A stretch of DNA of 64,000 nucleotides. It comes from Prevotella sp. S7-1-8 (GTDB taxonomy: Bacteria > Bacteroidota > Bacteroidia > Bacteroidales > Bacteroidaceae). The translations under genes were made by a program, and so were the position numbers. The notes below the pieces were generated by a model. The model was not told the origin of the DNA, searched no databases, and saw nothing but the letters and a program-made list of their open reading frames with translations. Location: assembly GCF_000758925.1 (NCBI RefSeq), contig NZ_JRNC01000009.1, forward strand, positions 80,718 to 144,717, read 5' to 3'. Shown here one piece after another: positions 1-8,045 of this stretch. Every line of letters starts with the position of its first letter. Within the stretch, counting starts at the first letter, position 1.

Positions 1-543
1 TCGGCGCTGGCCGTCACCTCGCAATTGAAGCCCGCCATCGTGATGGGTCTCGCCGTGACGGTCATCACGGCATTCTCCAACGTGATCATCTCCATTATCA
101 GAAAAACCATCCCCATGCGCATACGCATCATCGTACAATTGGTGGTCGTAGCCGCGCTCGTGACCATCGTGAGCCAAATGCTCAAGGCTTTCGCGTACGA
201 CGTGAGCGTGCAATTGTCGGTGTATGTGGGCCTGATCATCACCAACTGCATATTAATGGGGCGGCTGGAGGCTTTCGCCATGATGAACAAGCCGTGGCCC
301 AGCTTTCTTGATGGCATCGGCAACGGCTTGGGCTACGCCATGATATTGGTGATCGTGGGCGCCGCGCGCGAGTTGCTGGGGCGAGGGTCCCTGCTTGGTT
401 TCCAAATATTGCCGGAGAGCCTCTACGACATGGGCTACGTGAACAATGGCATGATGACCATGCCGGCGATGGCTCTTGTATTGCTGGGATGCGTCATATG
501 GGCGCACAGGGCTTACTTTTATAAAGAAGAGGGAAATAAATAA
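1..543 (+). CDS. nqrD: Na+-translocating NADH:quinone reductase subunit D (5' partial)
   Basis: Integral membrane subunit of the sodium-pumping NADH:ubiquinone oxidoreductase. The reading frame is already open at base 1 (it reads [16 protein letters not shown]), so the start lies left of the window; about 30 N-terminal residues are missing compared with the usual length near 210. The visible part is almost wholly hydrophobic, with the family segments [31 protein letters not shown] and [15 protein letters not shown]; the Cys in the last one corresponds to a conserved cysteine that helps hold the membrane [2Fe-2S] cluster between NqrD and NqrE. It is followed after 2 bases by nqrE and then nqrF, the standard nqrABCDEF order. 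The family is homologous to RnfE, but the NqrF downstream settles Nqr rather than Rnf. Confidence 0.96.
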   Translation, partial: SALAVTSQLKPAIVMGLAVTVITAFSNVIISIIRKTIPMRIRIIVQLVVVAALVTIVSQMLKAFAYDVSVQLSVYVGLIITNCILMGRLEAFAMMNKPWPSFLDGIGNGLGYAMILVIVGAARELLGRGSLLGFQILPESLYDMGYVNNGMMTMPAMALVLLGCVIWAHRAYFYKEEGNK

Positions 544-545
544 CT

Positions 546-1154
546 ATGGAACATCTCATTAATTTATTCTTCAGGTCCATCTTCGTGGACAACATGATAT
601 TCGCGTTTTTTCTTGGCATGTGCTCTTTCCTCGCCGTATCCAAGAACGTCAAGACGTCTTTCGGATTGGGCTTGGCCGTTACTTTCGTGCTGGTGGTGAC
701 CGTTCCCGTGGACTATCTCTTACAGACCAAAGTGCTCGATCCCATGGGGCTTTCGTATTTGAGTTTCATCCTTTTCATAGCCGTCATAGCTGGCATAGTG
801 CAAATCGTGGAGATGGTGGTGGAACGATACTCGCCGTCACTCTACAACTCATTGGGAATATTCCTGCCGCTGATCGCCGTGAACTGCGCCGTCATGGGCG
901 CCTCACTGTTCATGCAGCAACGCATTAACATGGACCCGGCCAACTCGCAATACATAGGCTCCGTATGGGACGCCACTATCTACGCCCTTGGCTCCGGGCT
1001 GGGCTGGTTGCTGTCTATCGTGCTGATGGGGGCCATCAGGGAGAAAATGGAATACAGCGACGTGCCCAAGCCATTGAGGGGATTGGGTATCACATTTATT
1101 ACGGTGGGACTCATGGCCATGGCCATGATGTGCTTCTCGGGACTCAAAATTTAG
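546..1154 (+). CDS. nqrE: Na+-translocating NADH:quinone reductase subunit E
   Basis: Membrane subunit of the Na+-NQR complex, 202 residues, the normal family length, with about six hydrophobic segments. It starts with [20 protein letters not shown], typical for NqrE. Cys26 (in [11 protein letters not shown]) and Cys114 (in [14 protein letters not shown]) match the two conserved cysteines which, with two from NqrD, are known to ligate an intramembrane [2Fe-2S] cluster in the electron path from NqrF. The gene begins 2 bases after nqrD and ends 9 bases before nqrF, so translation is probably coupled. Paralogous to RnfA, but context is clearly Nqr. Confidence 0.97.
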   Translation: MEHLINLFFRSIFVDNMIFAFFLGMCSFLAVSKNVKTSFGLGLAVTFVLVVTVPVDYLLQTKVLDPMGLSYLSFILFIAVIAGIVQIVEMVVERYSPSLYNSLGIFLPLIAVNCAVMGASLFMQQRINMDPANSQYIGSVWDATIYALGSGLGWLLSIVLMGAIREKMEYSDVPKPLRGLGITFITVGLMAMAMMCFSGLKI

Positions 1155-1163
1155 TTTTAAGAC

Positions 1164-2435
1164 ATGAATACGAGCTTTATATTAGGTAGCGTGGGGGTTT
1201 TCTTGGTGGTGATACTCCTGCTTGTCATTATCCTGCTGATAGCCAAGAAATATCTCAGTCCAAGCGGAAAGGTGACCATTACCATCAACGACGACAAGGT
1301 TTTGGAGGTGCCACAAGGCGACAGCGTGATGACAACGCTCAACGCCAACGGCATATTTCTGCCATCAGCATGTGGCGGCAAGGCCAGTTGCGGACAATGC
1401 AAATGCCAAATATTGGAGGGTGGCGGCGAAATTCTCGACTCGGAGAAGCCTCACTTCACGCGCAAGCAAATCAAGGAAAACTGGCGGTTGGGATGCCAAG
1501 CCAAGGTGAAAGGCGACTTGAAAATAAAGATAGACAAGGCTATTCTCGGCGCCAAGGAATGGGAATGCGAGGTCATCTCAAACAAAAACGTGTCTTCGTT
1601 CATCAAAGAATTCAAAGTGGCGCTCCCCCCCGGAGAGCACATGGACTTCATCCCAGGGTCTTACGCGCAAATCAAGATTCCGGCTTACAAATGCATAGAC
1701 TATGACAAGGACTTCGACAAAGACCTTATTGGCGAGGAATACATAGGGGCTTGGAAAAAATTTAACCTGCTCTCATTAAAAGCGTCCAATCCCGAGCCTA
1801 CCGTGCGCGCCTACTCCATGGCCAACTATCCAGCCGAGGGAAACATCATAACGCTGACCGTCAGGATAGCGTCCACACCGTTCTTGCCACGTCCGCAGAT
1901 AGGTTTTCAAAATGTACCCACGGGCATTGGCTCGTCTTATATATTCAGCCTGAAACCGGGAGACAAAGTGATGATGAGCGGACCGTTTGGTGATTTCCAC
2001 CCACATTTCAACTCCAAGAGAGAGATGATATGGATTGGCGGCGGCGCTGGCATGGCGCCATTGCGCTCGCAAATCATGCACATGACCAAGACGCTGCACA
2101 CCACGGACAGGGAGATGCACTTCTTCTATGGCGCGCGCGCATTGGTGGAGGCATTCTTCTTGGAGGATTTCTGGGAGCTGGAAAGGGAGTTCCCCAATTT
2201 CCACTTCCACCTGTCGCTTGACCGCCCGGACCCGAAAGCTGACGAGGCCGGCGTGAAATATTACGCCGGATTTGCCGTGAACTGCGTGCGCGACACCTAC
2301 TTGAAAGACCATGAGGCTCCCGAGGACTGTGAGTATTACCTCTGTGGGCCACCCATGCTCATCAACACGGTGACAACTTACTTAGACTCTTTGGGCGTGG
2401 AAAAAGAGAGTATCATGTTTGACAACTTCGGATAA
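1164..2435 (+). CDS. nqrF: Na+-translocating NADH:quinone reductase subunit F
   Basis: Entry subunit of Na+-NQR: takes hydride from NADH onto FAD and passes electrons to a [2Fe-2S] cluster. 423 residues. Residues 5-27 form one N-terminal membrane anchor. Residues 35-125 are a plant-type ferredoxin domain with ligands Cys70, Cys76, Cys79 and Cys111 (CGGKASCGQC pattern). The FAD-binding signature RAYSMANYP is at 215-223, the NADH-binding GGGAGMAPL at 292-300 and YYLCGPPML at 391-399; the protein ends in the characteristic FDNFG. All redox motifs are intact. Last gene of the operon; a stable hairpin follows 30 bases downstream. Confidence 0.98.
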   Translation: MNTSFILGSVGVFLVVILLLVIILLIAKKYLSPSGKVTITINDDKVLEVPQGDSVMTTLNANGIFLPSACGGKASCGQCKCQILEGGGEILDSEKPHFTRKQIKENWRLGCQAKVKGDLKIKIDKAILGAKEWECEVISNKNVSSFIKEFKVALPPGEHMDFIPGSYAQIKIPAYKCIDYDKDFDKDLIGEEYIGAWKKFNLLSLKASNPEPTVRAYSMANYPAEGNIITLTVRIASTPFLPRPQIGFQNVPTGIGSSYIFSLKPGDKVMMSGPFGDFHPHFNSKREMIWIGGGAGMAPLRSQIMHMTKTLHTTDREMHFFYGARALVEAFFLEDFWELEREFPNFHFHLSLDRPDPKADEAGVKYYAGFAVNCVRDTYLKDHEAPEDCEYYLCGPPMLINTVTTYLDSLGVEKESIMFDNFG

Positions 2436-2465
2436 GCGAAACACAATATCCACATTTTATCATGA

Positions 2466-2510
2466 AACAAGCCCGGCTCGCGGCCTCCATGGCGCGCGGT
2501 CGGGCTTGTT
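2466..2510 (+). terminator. Hairpin at the end of the nqr operon
   Basis: A 10-bp perfect inverted repeat (aacaagcccg at 2466-2475, cgggcttgtt at 2501-2510) with a GC-rich loop that can extend the stem through G-U pairs, 30 bases after the nqrF stop. There is no long T tract, so efficiency is uncertain. The rest of 2511-2685 shows nothing I can recognise. Confidence 0.5.
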
Positions 2511-2685
2511 CCACAAGGTTATGACAAACGCGCAAGCGTGGGGCATCGCCACGCGTGGGGCGTTGGCAGGACGGCCAAAGTAAATTCTTTTACGCGCGCC
2601 CATTTCACGACAAGCCATCTCACAAACCTTTTCGACGAAAAACACGGGCACGGGGAAATGGCGCCCTGCCACACCGGGATAACGA

Positions 2686-2730
2686 GAAGCTCCCGAAACG
2701 CCTCATGCAAAGAGGAGTTTCGGGAGCTTC
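2686..2730 (-). terminator. Strong hairpin between convergent transcripts
   Basis: 14-bp perfect inverted repeat (gaagctcccgaaac at 2686-2699 and its complement at 2717-2730) plus an inner 4-bp cctc/gagg helix. It sits 8 bases past the stop of the minus-strand 42-residue gene, so it most likely ends or protects the 3' end of that transcript. No T tract on either side. Confidence 0.5.
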
Positions 2731-2737
2731 AAGCATG

Positions 2738-2866
2738 TCATAGACTTTCATCGGCCGGCCTCTCAAGCTCGCGCTTTACCTTGGGCATGCGCTTCTTGTT
2801 TCTTAGCCACGCGGCCTTGCGCGCCTCATAGTCTTGCCGGCGTTTCTCAAGGAAATTGTCTGCCAT
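2738..2866 (-). CDS. Conserved 42-residue basic protein
   Basis: A short gene of 43 codons. The product starts MADNFLEKRRQDYEARKAAW and ends in ERPADESL; it is highly charged (many Lys and Arg), with no membrane segment, and is likely mostly helical. I recall short proteins with the same MADNFLEKRR-type start in other Bacteroidales, but no function is known to me. Its ATG shares one base with the TGA of the upstream DUF4270 gene (TGATG), which implies translational coupling. The coding character is supported by that overlap, by the good start and by the hairpin directly after the stop. Confidence 0.7.
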   Translation of the reverse strand: MADNFLEKRRQDYEARKAAWLRNKKRMPKVKRELERPADESL

Positions 2867-4392
2867 CACTTTATCCTGCTATAAATGACATCAACCTTGA
2901 TAGGGCTGTCATGGCTGGTTCCCTTGACCAATCTCGTACTTGTCAACGACATGTCATTGCTCACCTTGGTAATAACGGTCTGTGTCTTGTTGTCATAGGC
3001 CGACGTGGTGGTCGTGGTGGACAATGAGACAGGAACGAGAGCCACCTTGTTCCAATTGGCCGACCTGTCCTTGGAATGATACATCGCCGAGATCAGGCTC
3101 GCGATGTTATGGAAAGTGTAACCATTGTTGGCGGAAACTCCACCTCCCACGTTCTTATACGAAGCTAAATAGGTGACCTTGTTGTCGTGCAACGTGTTTT
3201 TCTCGAAAAAAGAGCGTAGGGCATTGACAGGCACCATCAGCACGTTTTGGGGTATAGCGAAATCGTATTTTGACCCAACCTTGTTGTTCATACGAGACAC
3301 TACAACCTTGGCGGAAACGATGGAATCTTGCTCATGGCCTTTCATAATCTCCTCAACAGGCAGCGTAAGTTCCGTGAAAATGCCTGACGGCGATTTGAGA
3401 TACGTGCAACTTTGGTCCGCGACCAATTCGTCGATGGTGGCCTTGTCGTTTGTGATCGTTGTCGCTTGCAGCACCTCCTCGGTACCCCAAAATATCGTCA
3501 CGCGGTTGTAGACAGTATCCTTGTAGTGCGTAACGGCGTTGCCATTCGTTTTTACGACGTATGGCTTTTTTGTCATATACTTATAGTAAACATTGAGTTG
3601 AGACGACGTGACCGTAGCCATATTGCCCAATCCACTCTTTATCTTGAAGAAGAAACCGGGAACCACATGATTCCTGAAAGTGTAGGAGTTTTTGAAATAT
3701 TCGGGGTGATCGTAATAGCTTTGCAGCACATAAGAGCCATAGTTGTTAAACCTCTTGCCATCCTTGGATGTGTAAGCCCCATTGAGCGACACGGTGATAA
3801 AGGGCAGGTATGCGTTAGAGTCGCGTTTGGATTGGGGAATATTGTAGTCGGTTAAATTGTACACTTTATCTTGCCGAATACCGTCCTTTCGAACAAATCC
3901 CTCTTTAATCGGGTCGAAATCACTATAGTAAAGTCGGTTCTCGTTCATCGTTTTCCCCATCTCGTAGGCCGTGAGCTTCATGCTTTGTCTCTTGTCGCCA
4001 TAGTAATTGTCGTATATCAGCCTAATCTCGCACGAGTCCACCTTGACAGTTCCTTTCTTCCCCAGCACCTCTTTGCCGTTGGCGTCATAGGTGACAAGGC
4101 TGTCTATCGGAGGTATCGCGTTGTTGTTGATATAATTGAATTGCGTCATGAAGTCGCCCGTGATATAGGCGCCGGTTTCCGGATCGCGAACCTTGCCCAA
4201 ATATCCCGTTACGTTACGGGAAAGAACGGAGCCAGCCTTTACCGAGTTACTTGCAATATCAAACGATGCCGTCTCTATCGAAACGCCCTTGTTTCCCTCT
4301 ATCAAAGAAGAACCGATACTGTCCGTAGAATCGTCGCAAGCCGCGAAAAAAGCACACGCAAGCGCGATTCCCACTATAAACTTCGTGTTCAT
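2866..4392 (-). CDS. DUF4270 family lipoprotein
   Basis: 508-residue predicted outer-membrane lipoprotein. The signal peptide ends in a lipobox (FFAAC, Cys19) followed by Asp-Asp, which in Bacteroidetes fits an exported lipoprotein. The early part (DDSTDSIGSSLIEG and GYLGKVRDPETGAYITGDF) is characteristic of DUF4270, a Bacteroidetes-only family of unknown function. It sits 53 bases after the starch-synthase-like gene in the same direction and overlaps the next small gene by one base; I recall the same pairing of DUF4270 with a GT5-like gene in other Bacteroidales, which suggests a shared role in the envelope or in polysaccharide handling. No catalytic motif can be pointed to. Confidence 0.8.
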   Translation of the reverse strand: MNTKFIVGIALACAFFAACDDSTDSIGSSLIEGNKGVSIETASFDIASNSVKAGSVLSRNVTGYLGKVRDPETGAYITGDFMTQFNYINNNAIPPIDSLVTYDANGKEVLGKKGTVKVDSCEIRLIYDNYYGDKRQSMKLTAYEMGKTMNENRLYYSDFDPIKEGFVRKDGIRQDKVYNLTDYNIPQSKRDSNAYLPFITVSLNGAYTSKDGKRFNNYGSYVLQSYYDHPEYFKNSYTFRNHVVPGFFFKIKSGLGNMATVTSSQLNVYYKYMTKKPYVVKTNGNAVTHYKDTVYNRVTIFWGTEEVLQATTITNDKATIDELVADQSCTYLKSPSGIFTELTLPVEEIMKGHEQDSIVSAKVVVSRMNNKVGSKYDFAIPQNVLMVPVNALRSFFEKNTLHDNKVTYLASYKNVGGGVSANNGYTFHNIASLISAMYHSKDRSANWNKVALVPVSLSTTTTTSAYDNKTQTVITKVSNDMSLTSTRLVKGTSHDSPIKVDVIYSRIK

Positions 4393-4445
4393 GTATGTGA
4401 AGTGTATTGAATTGTTATACTTGTAAATAAGGTATAAAGGCTATC

Positions 4446-5252
4446 TTACAAGAGTTTGTCGTAGAATGCGTTGTAGGCCGACGCGTAGTCTTCTCCTGGA
4501 TACTCCAAGAATGGCAGTTTCTTATCCTTGGCATAATTCATAAGATTGAGATTTACGTCTTGGCCAGCCTCTATGACGGCGTCACTGTAATCGATCGCCA
4601 TTTTGCCCAATTCCATGAAATCAAATTTTTCCGAGTAAGGTTCAAGCAGGTCTGGTTTAACATCCCTAAATTCCACACAGCGTTTGAAATTATCGCCCAA
4701 TGAGGTTTTAAGCTGATTGTGAAAGAGCGAGGTGACCACCTTGGTGTTTGCAAAAGAAGGGTCCTCATGGTATGCCTTTTTGATATAAAGTGGCACCACG
4801 GCGGCCATCCAGCCTTGGCATTGGACGATGTCCGGCGTCCACCTCAACTTCTTGACCGTTTCCAGCACGCCACGCGCGAAAAAGATGGCGCGCTCCCCAT
4901 TGTCGGGATATTCGGCGCCGGACTCATCCTCCGTCATGGCTTGACGCCTGATGAAATAATCTTCATTGTCAATAAAATATACTTGAAGTCGAGAAACAGG
5001 GATGCTTGCCACTTTGATGATCAATGGGTGATCGGTGTCATCAATGATAAGATTCATGCCAGAAAGCCGGATTACTTCGTGCAATTGTCCGCGACGCTCA
5101 TTAATCGATCCCCATTTGGGCATAAACGTACGAATTTCCAATCCCCTTTCTTGCATCCTCTCAGGCAGCTCCTTTCCCATTATCGACAATTCAGACTCTG
5201 GAACGTATGGAGTGATCTCCTGATTGATGAACAAAACCCTTTTTTTAGCCAT
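4446..5252 (-). CDS. Truncated GT5 (glycogen/starch synthase N-domain) protein
   Basis: 268 residues that resemble only the N-terminal Rossmann half of glycogen synthase: it begins MAKKRVLFINQEITPYVPES and contains YFIDNEDYF, GERAIFFARGVLETV and PDIVQCQGWMAAVVPLYIK, the last equal to the DVVHAHDW region of GlgA. Full-length GlgA has about 470-500 residues. Here the C-terminal nucleotide-sugar domain is absent, and the KTGG loop that binds ADP-glucose is replaced by a sequence around SELSIMGKELPE, so it is probably not a working glucosyltransferase. The frame is intact, and similar short forms are common in Bacteroidales, so this is a family trait, not a recent break. First gene of a three-gene unit with its own promoter. 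Confidence 0.82.
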   Translation of the reverse strand: MAKKRVLFINQEITPYVPESELSIMGKELPERMQERGLEIRTFMPKWGSINERRGQLHEVIRLSGMNLIIDDTDHPLIIKVASIPVSRLQVYFIDNEDYFIRRQAMTEDESGAEYPDNGERAIFFARGVLETVKKLRWTPDIVQCQGWMAAVVPLYIKKAYHEDPSFANTKVVTSLFHNQLKTSLGDNFKRCVEFRDVKPDLLEPYSEKFDFMELGKMAIDYSDAVIEAGQDVNLNLMNYAKDKKLPFLEYPGEDYASAYNAFYDKLL

Positions 5253-5284
5253 TGTGCATTTATCCTAAGTTAATATACTGTTTG

Positions 5285-5292
5285 CAAAGGTA
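5285..5292 (-). promoter_or_regulatory. -7 box TACCTTTG for the GT5-like/DUF4270 unit
   Basis: Matches the Bacteroidetes TAnnTTTG element on the minus strand, 32 bases before the start codon. The downstream gene order makes it the promoter for three genes. Confidence 0.6.
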
Positions 5293-5370
5293 CGAAATAT
5301 AATTGAAGAAACACTTGATTTTGCATGATTTCATACTAAACCGAGCGTTTTGCCCTTCTGCGCAACGCCG

Positions 5371-5427
5371 AAAAAAGGCTTGGGCGCAGGCCTGGCAAAT
5401 ATTGTCCAGACCTTCCGCCCAAGCCTT
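5371..5427 (-). terminator. Intrinsic terminator of the decarboxylase operon
   Basis: 12-bp perfect stem (aaggcttgggcg at 5375-5386 with its complement at 5416-5427), extended inward by an 8-bp imperfect stem. Read on the minus strand it is followed directly by a run of T (5371-5376). It lies about 45 bases beyond the stop of the biotin carrier gene, just where the operon should end. Confidence 0.85.
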
Positions 5428-5470
5428 GTCTTGGTTTCCGCGATAGCTTCGGAAATTGTCGGCTACGCGA

Positions 5471-5908
5471 TTATTCCACAACGACAAGCGCGTCGTCTTC
5501 CATCACGCTCTGCCCCACTTTCACACAAATGGCGGTGACCTTGCCGTCTTTTTCCGATTCGATGTTATTTGCCATCTTCATGGCCTCAAGCACCAGCAGC
5601 GCGTCGCCCGCGTGAACCTCGTCGCCCACGTTAACGTTGATGGCGGTTATGGTGCCTGGCAAAGGCGCTTTCACGGCGTTGGCCGTGTCAACATTTGCCG
5701 TAGATCCGGTGTTGGCGTCCGCATCGGAATCCTCCGCCACGGGTTTGCCCAATTCGACCTTTTTCTTTTCGGGCTCGGCGGGTTTTTCAATTCCCACCTC
5801 ATAAGCCTCGCCATTGACCGTCACATTGGCCAAGCAGGTCTCTTCGTTAATGTCACCAATCTCGACCGCGTATTCCTTTCCGTCGATAGTATATTTAAAT
5901 GCTTTCAT
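5471..5908 (-). CDS. Biotin carboxyl carrier subunit of acyl-CoA decarboxylase/carboxylase
   Basis: 145 residues. The C-terminal biotinyl domain (about 78-145) carries the biotinylation motif EAMKM at 108-112, with Lys111 as the modified residue. Residues 45-80 form a Pro/Ala/Asp-rich flexible linker, and the N-terminal 40 residues match the small domain of decarboxylase gamma chains (MKAFKYTIDGKEYAVEIGD). In the pathway it shuttles CO2 on biotin between the carboxyltransferase encoded upstream (6101-7666) and a partner subunit. Methylmalonyl-CoA decarboxylase also needs a membrane beta subunit, which is not in this window; propionyl-CoA carboxylase would need a biotin carboxylase, also not here. 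Third gene of the operon, terminated by the hairpin at 5375-5427. Confidence 0.92.
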   Translation of the reverse strand: MKAFKYTIDGKEYAVEIGDINEETCLANVTVNGEAYEVGIEKPAEPEKKKVELGKPVAEDSDADANTGSTANVDTANAVKAPLPGTITAINVNVGDEVHAGDALLVLEAMKMANNIESEKDGKVTAICVKVGQSVMEDDALVVVE

Positions 5909-5914
5909 ATTCTT

Positions 5915-6064
5915 TTATGGTTTTGAGGTGAATGATAGAAATTTGGCGTTCCACATCGTCTGCTTTGGCTTGATGGTAATGACGCCGGGCTCCCTGTCAT
6001 GCACGTTGTTTCCCTGATACTCATAGAGTGCCATGGCTATGGCAGCATAGATATTTTTATCCAT
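5915..6064 (-). CDS. 49-residue protein in the decarboxylase operon
   Basis: A 50-codon gene between the carboxyltransferase and the biotin carrier, 36 bases after the first and 6 bases before the second. The product begins MDKNIYAAIAMALYEYQGNN and ends FLSFTSKP; an in-frame ATG also lies two codons upstream (6070). Small genes in this position of Bacteroidales methylmalonyl-CoA decarboxylase operons encode similar short proteins (pattern I..AIA.ALYE). It is not the usual OadG-type gamma chain, since it has no clear membrane helix. Function unknown; a small assembly or regulatory subunit is only a guess. Confidence 0.75.
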   Translation of the reverse strand: MDKNIYAAIAMALYEYQGNNVHDREPGVITIKPKQTMWNAKFLSFTSKP

Positions 6065-6100
6065 AATCATTGTTTCTTTATGATGGTGTTTCCACGTTTG

Positions 6101-7666
6101 TCACATAGGCATGCAACCATGCTTCTTGTTAGGAAGCCCCTGTCGCTTGCTGGCCAACTGCGCCAAAGCGCGGCATATGCGGAAACGCGTGTTGCGAGGC
6201 TCTATCACGTCGTCTATATAGCCAAACTGGGCCGCTTGGTACGGATTGGCAAAAGTCTCCGTGTATTCGTCCTCTTTTTCCGCAAGAAAAGCTTTCACGT
6301 CACCACCTTCTTCCTTAATTTTCTTGGCTTCCTTGCCATTCAGCACCGCCACGGCGCCAGAGGCGCCCATCACGGCAATCTCTGCCGTTGGCCAAGCGAA
6401 ATTCAAGTCGGCGCGGAGCTGCTTACACCCCATCACTATGTGCGAGCCACCATAGCTCTTGCGCAGGTTGATGGTGACCTTGGGAACAGTGGCCTCACCG
6501 TAAGCGAAAAGCAATTGGGCGCCGTGAAGGATCACAGCGTTGTATTCCTGTCCCGTCCCAGGCAAGAAACCGGGCACGTCAACAAGGCTCACGATGGGGA
6601 TGTTAAAGGCATCGCAAAAACGCACGAAGCGAGCGCCTTTCCTACTTGCGTTCACGTCAAGCACACCCGCGTAAGCCGAAGGCTGGTTAGCCACAATACC
6701 CACACTTTGGCCATTAAAACGAGCGAAGCCCGTAATGATATTCTTGGCGAACTTGGGCTGTACCTCGAAAAACTCGCCATTGTCCGTCAAAGCCGTTATC
6801 ACCTTGTACATGTCATACGCCTTGTTGGGGTCGTCTGGCAAAATATCGTTGAGCAAGTCTTCCTTGCGGTCTATGGGATCGGTGCACTCTACACGCGGAG
6901 CCTCTTCCATGTTGTTGGACGGAATATAGCTCAACAGCATCTTGAGCATTTCCATGGCCTCCTCCTCGGTCTTGGCCGTGAAGCTCGTCACGCCACTCTT
7001 GGTGGCGTGCACGCTGGCACCGCCGAGGTGCTCGGAGTCTATTTCTTCGCCCGTTACGGTTTTCACCACTTTCGGGCCAGTGAGAAACATGTAGCTGGTA
7101 CCCTCCAACATCATGACAAAATCGGTGAGCGCCGGTGAGTAAACCGCGCCGCCGGCACATGGACCGAGAATGGCGCTAATCTGCGGAATGACACCCGAGG
7201 CCAATATATTGCGCTCGAATATCTCGCCATATCCAGCCAAAGCGGATATTCCCTCTTGTATTCGCGCTCCGCCGGAGTCGTTCATGCAGATCATGGGCGC
7301 GCCGTTTTGCATAGCCATGTCCATCACCTTGCAAATTTTCTGCGCCATCGTCTCAGACAGCGAGCCGCCATTGACCGTAAAGTCTTGCGCGTACAGATAG
7401 ACCAACCGACCATCAATGGTGGCAGAACCGGTCACGACACCATCGCCGAGAAACTGCTTCTTCTCCATGCCAAAGTTGTGACAGCGATGAAGCTTGAACA
7501 TGTCATACTCCTCAAAACTTCCTTTATCCACGAGCATCTCAATGCGCTCGCGGGCTGTATATTTGCCACGTGCATGCTGTTTCTCGATGGCTTTCTCGCC
7601 ACCACCGAGACGAGCTTTCTCGCGTTTGGCTACAAGCTCTTTAATTTTTTCAGTTTGCTTACTCAT
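6101..7666 (-). CDS. mmdA: Methylmalonyl-CoA decarboxylase alpha / propionyl-CoA carboxylase beta (carboxyltransferase)
   Basis: 521-residue acyl-CoA carboxyltransferase. It moves CO2 between (methyl)malonyl-CoA and biotin. Hallmarks: RGKYTARERIEMLVDKGSF near the N-terminus, GGARIQEGISALAGYGEIF and GPCAGGAVYSPALTDF in the first crotonase-like half, LVDVPGFLPGTGQEYN and GGSHIVMGCKQLRADLNFAW in the second. The chosen start gives MSKQTEKIKELVAKREKARL, the normal N-terminus; a 40-codon in-frame extension upstream runs through the promoter and is rejected. In Bacteroidales this enzyme joins the succinate-propionate pathway and, if paired with a membrane beta subunit, pumps Na+, which fits the Nqr genes nearby. 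The two activities cannot be separated from sequence alone. Confidence 0.93.
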   Translation of the reverse strand: MSKQTEKIKELVAKREKARLGGGEKAIEKQHARGKYTARERIEMLVDKGSFEEYDMFKLHRCHNFGMEKKQFLGDGVVTGSATIDGRLVYLYAQDFTVNGGSLSETMAQKICKVMDMAMQNGAPMICMNDSGGARIQEGISALAGYGEIFERNILASGVIPQISAILGPCAGGAVYSPALTDFVMMLEGTSYMFLTGPKVVKTVTGEEIDSEHLGGASVHATKSGVTSFTAKTEEEAMEMLKMLLSYIPSNNMEEAPRVECTDPIDRKEDLLNDILPDDPNKAYDMYKVITALTDNGEFFEVQPKFAKNIITGFARFNGQSVGIVANQPSAYAGVLDVNASRKGARFVRFCDAFNIPIVSLVDVPGFLPGTGQEYNAVILHGAQLLFAYGEATVPKVTINLRKSYGGSHIVMGCKQLRADLNFAWPTAEIAVMGASGAVAVLNGKEAKKIKEEGGDVKAFLAEKEDEYTETFANPYQAAQFGYIDDVIEPRNTRFRICRALAQLASKRQGLPNKKHGCMPM

Positions 7667-7703
7667 AATATGTCTTGTTGTTGCTTTAATTACAGATAGA
7701 TTG

Positions 7704-7711
7704 CAAAAGTA
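7704..7711 (-). promoter_or_regulatory. -7 box TACTTTTG for the decarboxylase operon
   Basis: TAnnTTTG match on the minus strand, 37 bases before the ATG of the carboxyltransferase gene. The flanking stretch 7712-7878 contains only a nested imperfect hairpin (arms near 7805-7814 and 7870-7879, inner arms around catggca/tgccatg) and no recognisable gene. Confidence 0.6.
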
Positions 7712-7878
7712 CGAATAAAATTCGACATACCTTGTTTTGTGATTTAAAATAATGTTATTACACGCCATACCACGCCACACACCCATCCGAATTCACATTT
7801 TTTAGCAGCGCCCGAATGGCCATGGCAGGCTTTACAGACAACGTTTCTTGCCATGCCAACAGGCACGCATCGGCGCTC

Positions 7879-8010
7879 CTAATTAAAAAAAGTGAGGTAG
7901 ATGTATGCCATGACAGCCACGACCAGCAAGATAACAATCGCGCGTACAAGGCAGCTCGATATTTTCTTAATGATGATGAGCCCCACCACGATGGCCACCA
8001 AGACAAACAC
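7879..8010 (-). CDS. Possible membrane miniprotein without ATG start
   Basis: An open frame running from a stop at 8089-8091 to TAG at 7879-7881. Its lower part encodes a strongly hydrophobic peptide: YYVFVLVAIVVGLIIIKK, then a short Cys/Arg linker and VRAIVILLVVAVMAYIYL, that is two membrane helices with a KKISSCLVR hinge. No ATG lies in frame; the start given is a GTG (43 residues), and earlier ATT/ATA codons are also possible, so the true start is uncertain. It follows the pseudouridine synthase gene on the same strand. The two-helix pattern is too regular to look like a chance frame, but a frameshifted or decayed gene cannot be excluded. Confidence 0.4.
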   Translation of the reverse strand: MFVLVAIVVGLIIIKKISSCLVRAIVILLVVAVMAYIYLTFFN

Positions 8011-8045
8011 GTAATATGAAAAATTAGAATGGATAAGGCTAAAAA

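Noticed and set aside
5999..7138. Long plus-strand frame (379 codons) opposite the carboxyltransferase gene
   Set aside because: It is the exact antisense of a well-conserved gene, is rich in His and Arg as expected for an antisense frame, and shows no domain.
7667..7786. N-terminal extension of the carboxyltransferase by 40 codons
   Set aside because: It would cover the -7 box, and the added sequence is unlike the family N-terminus.
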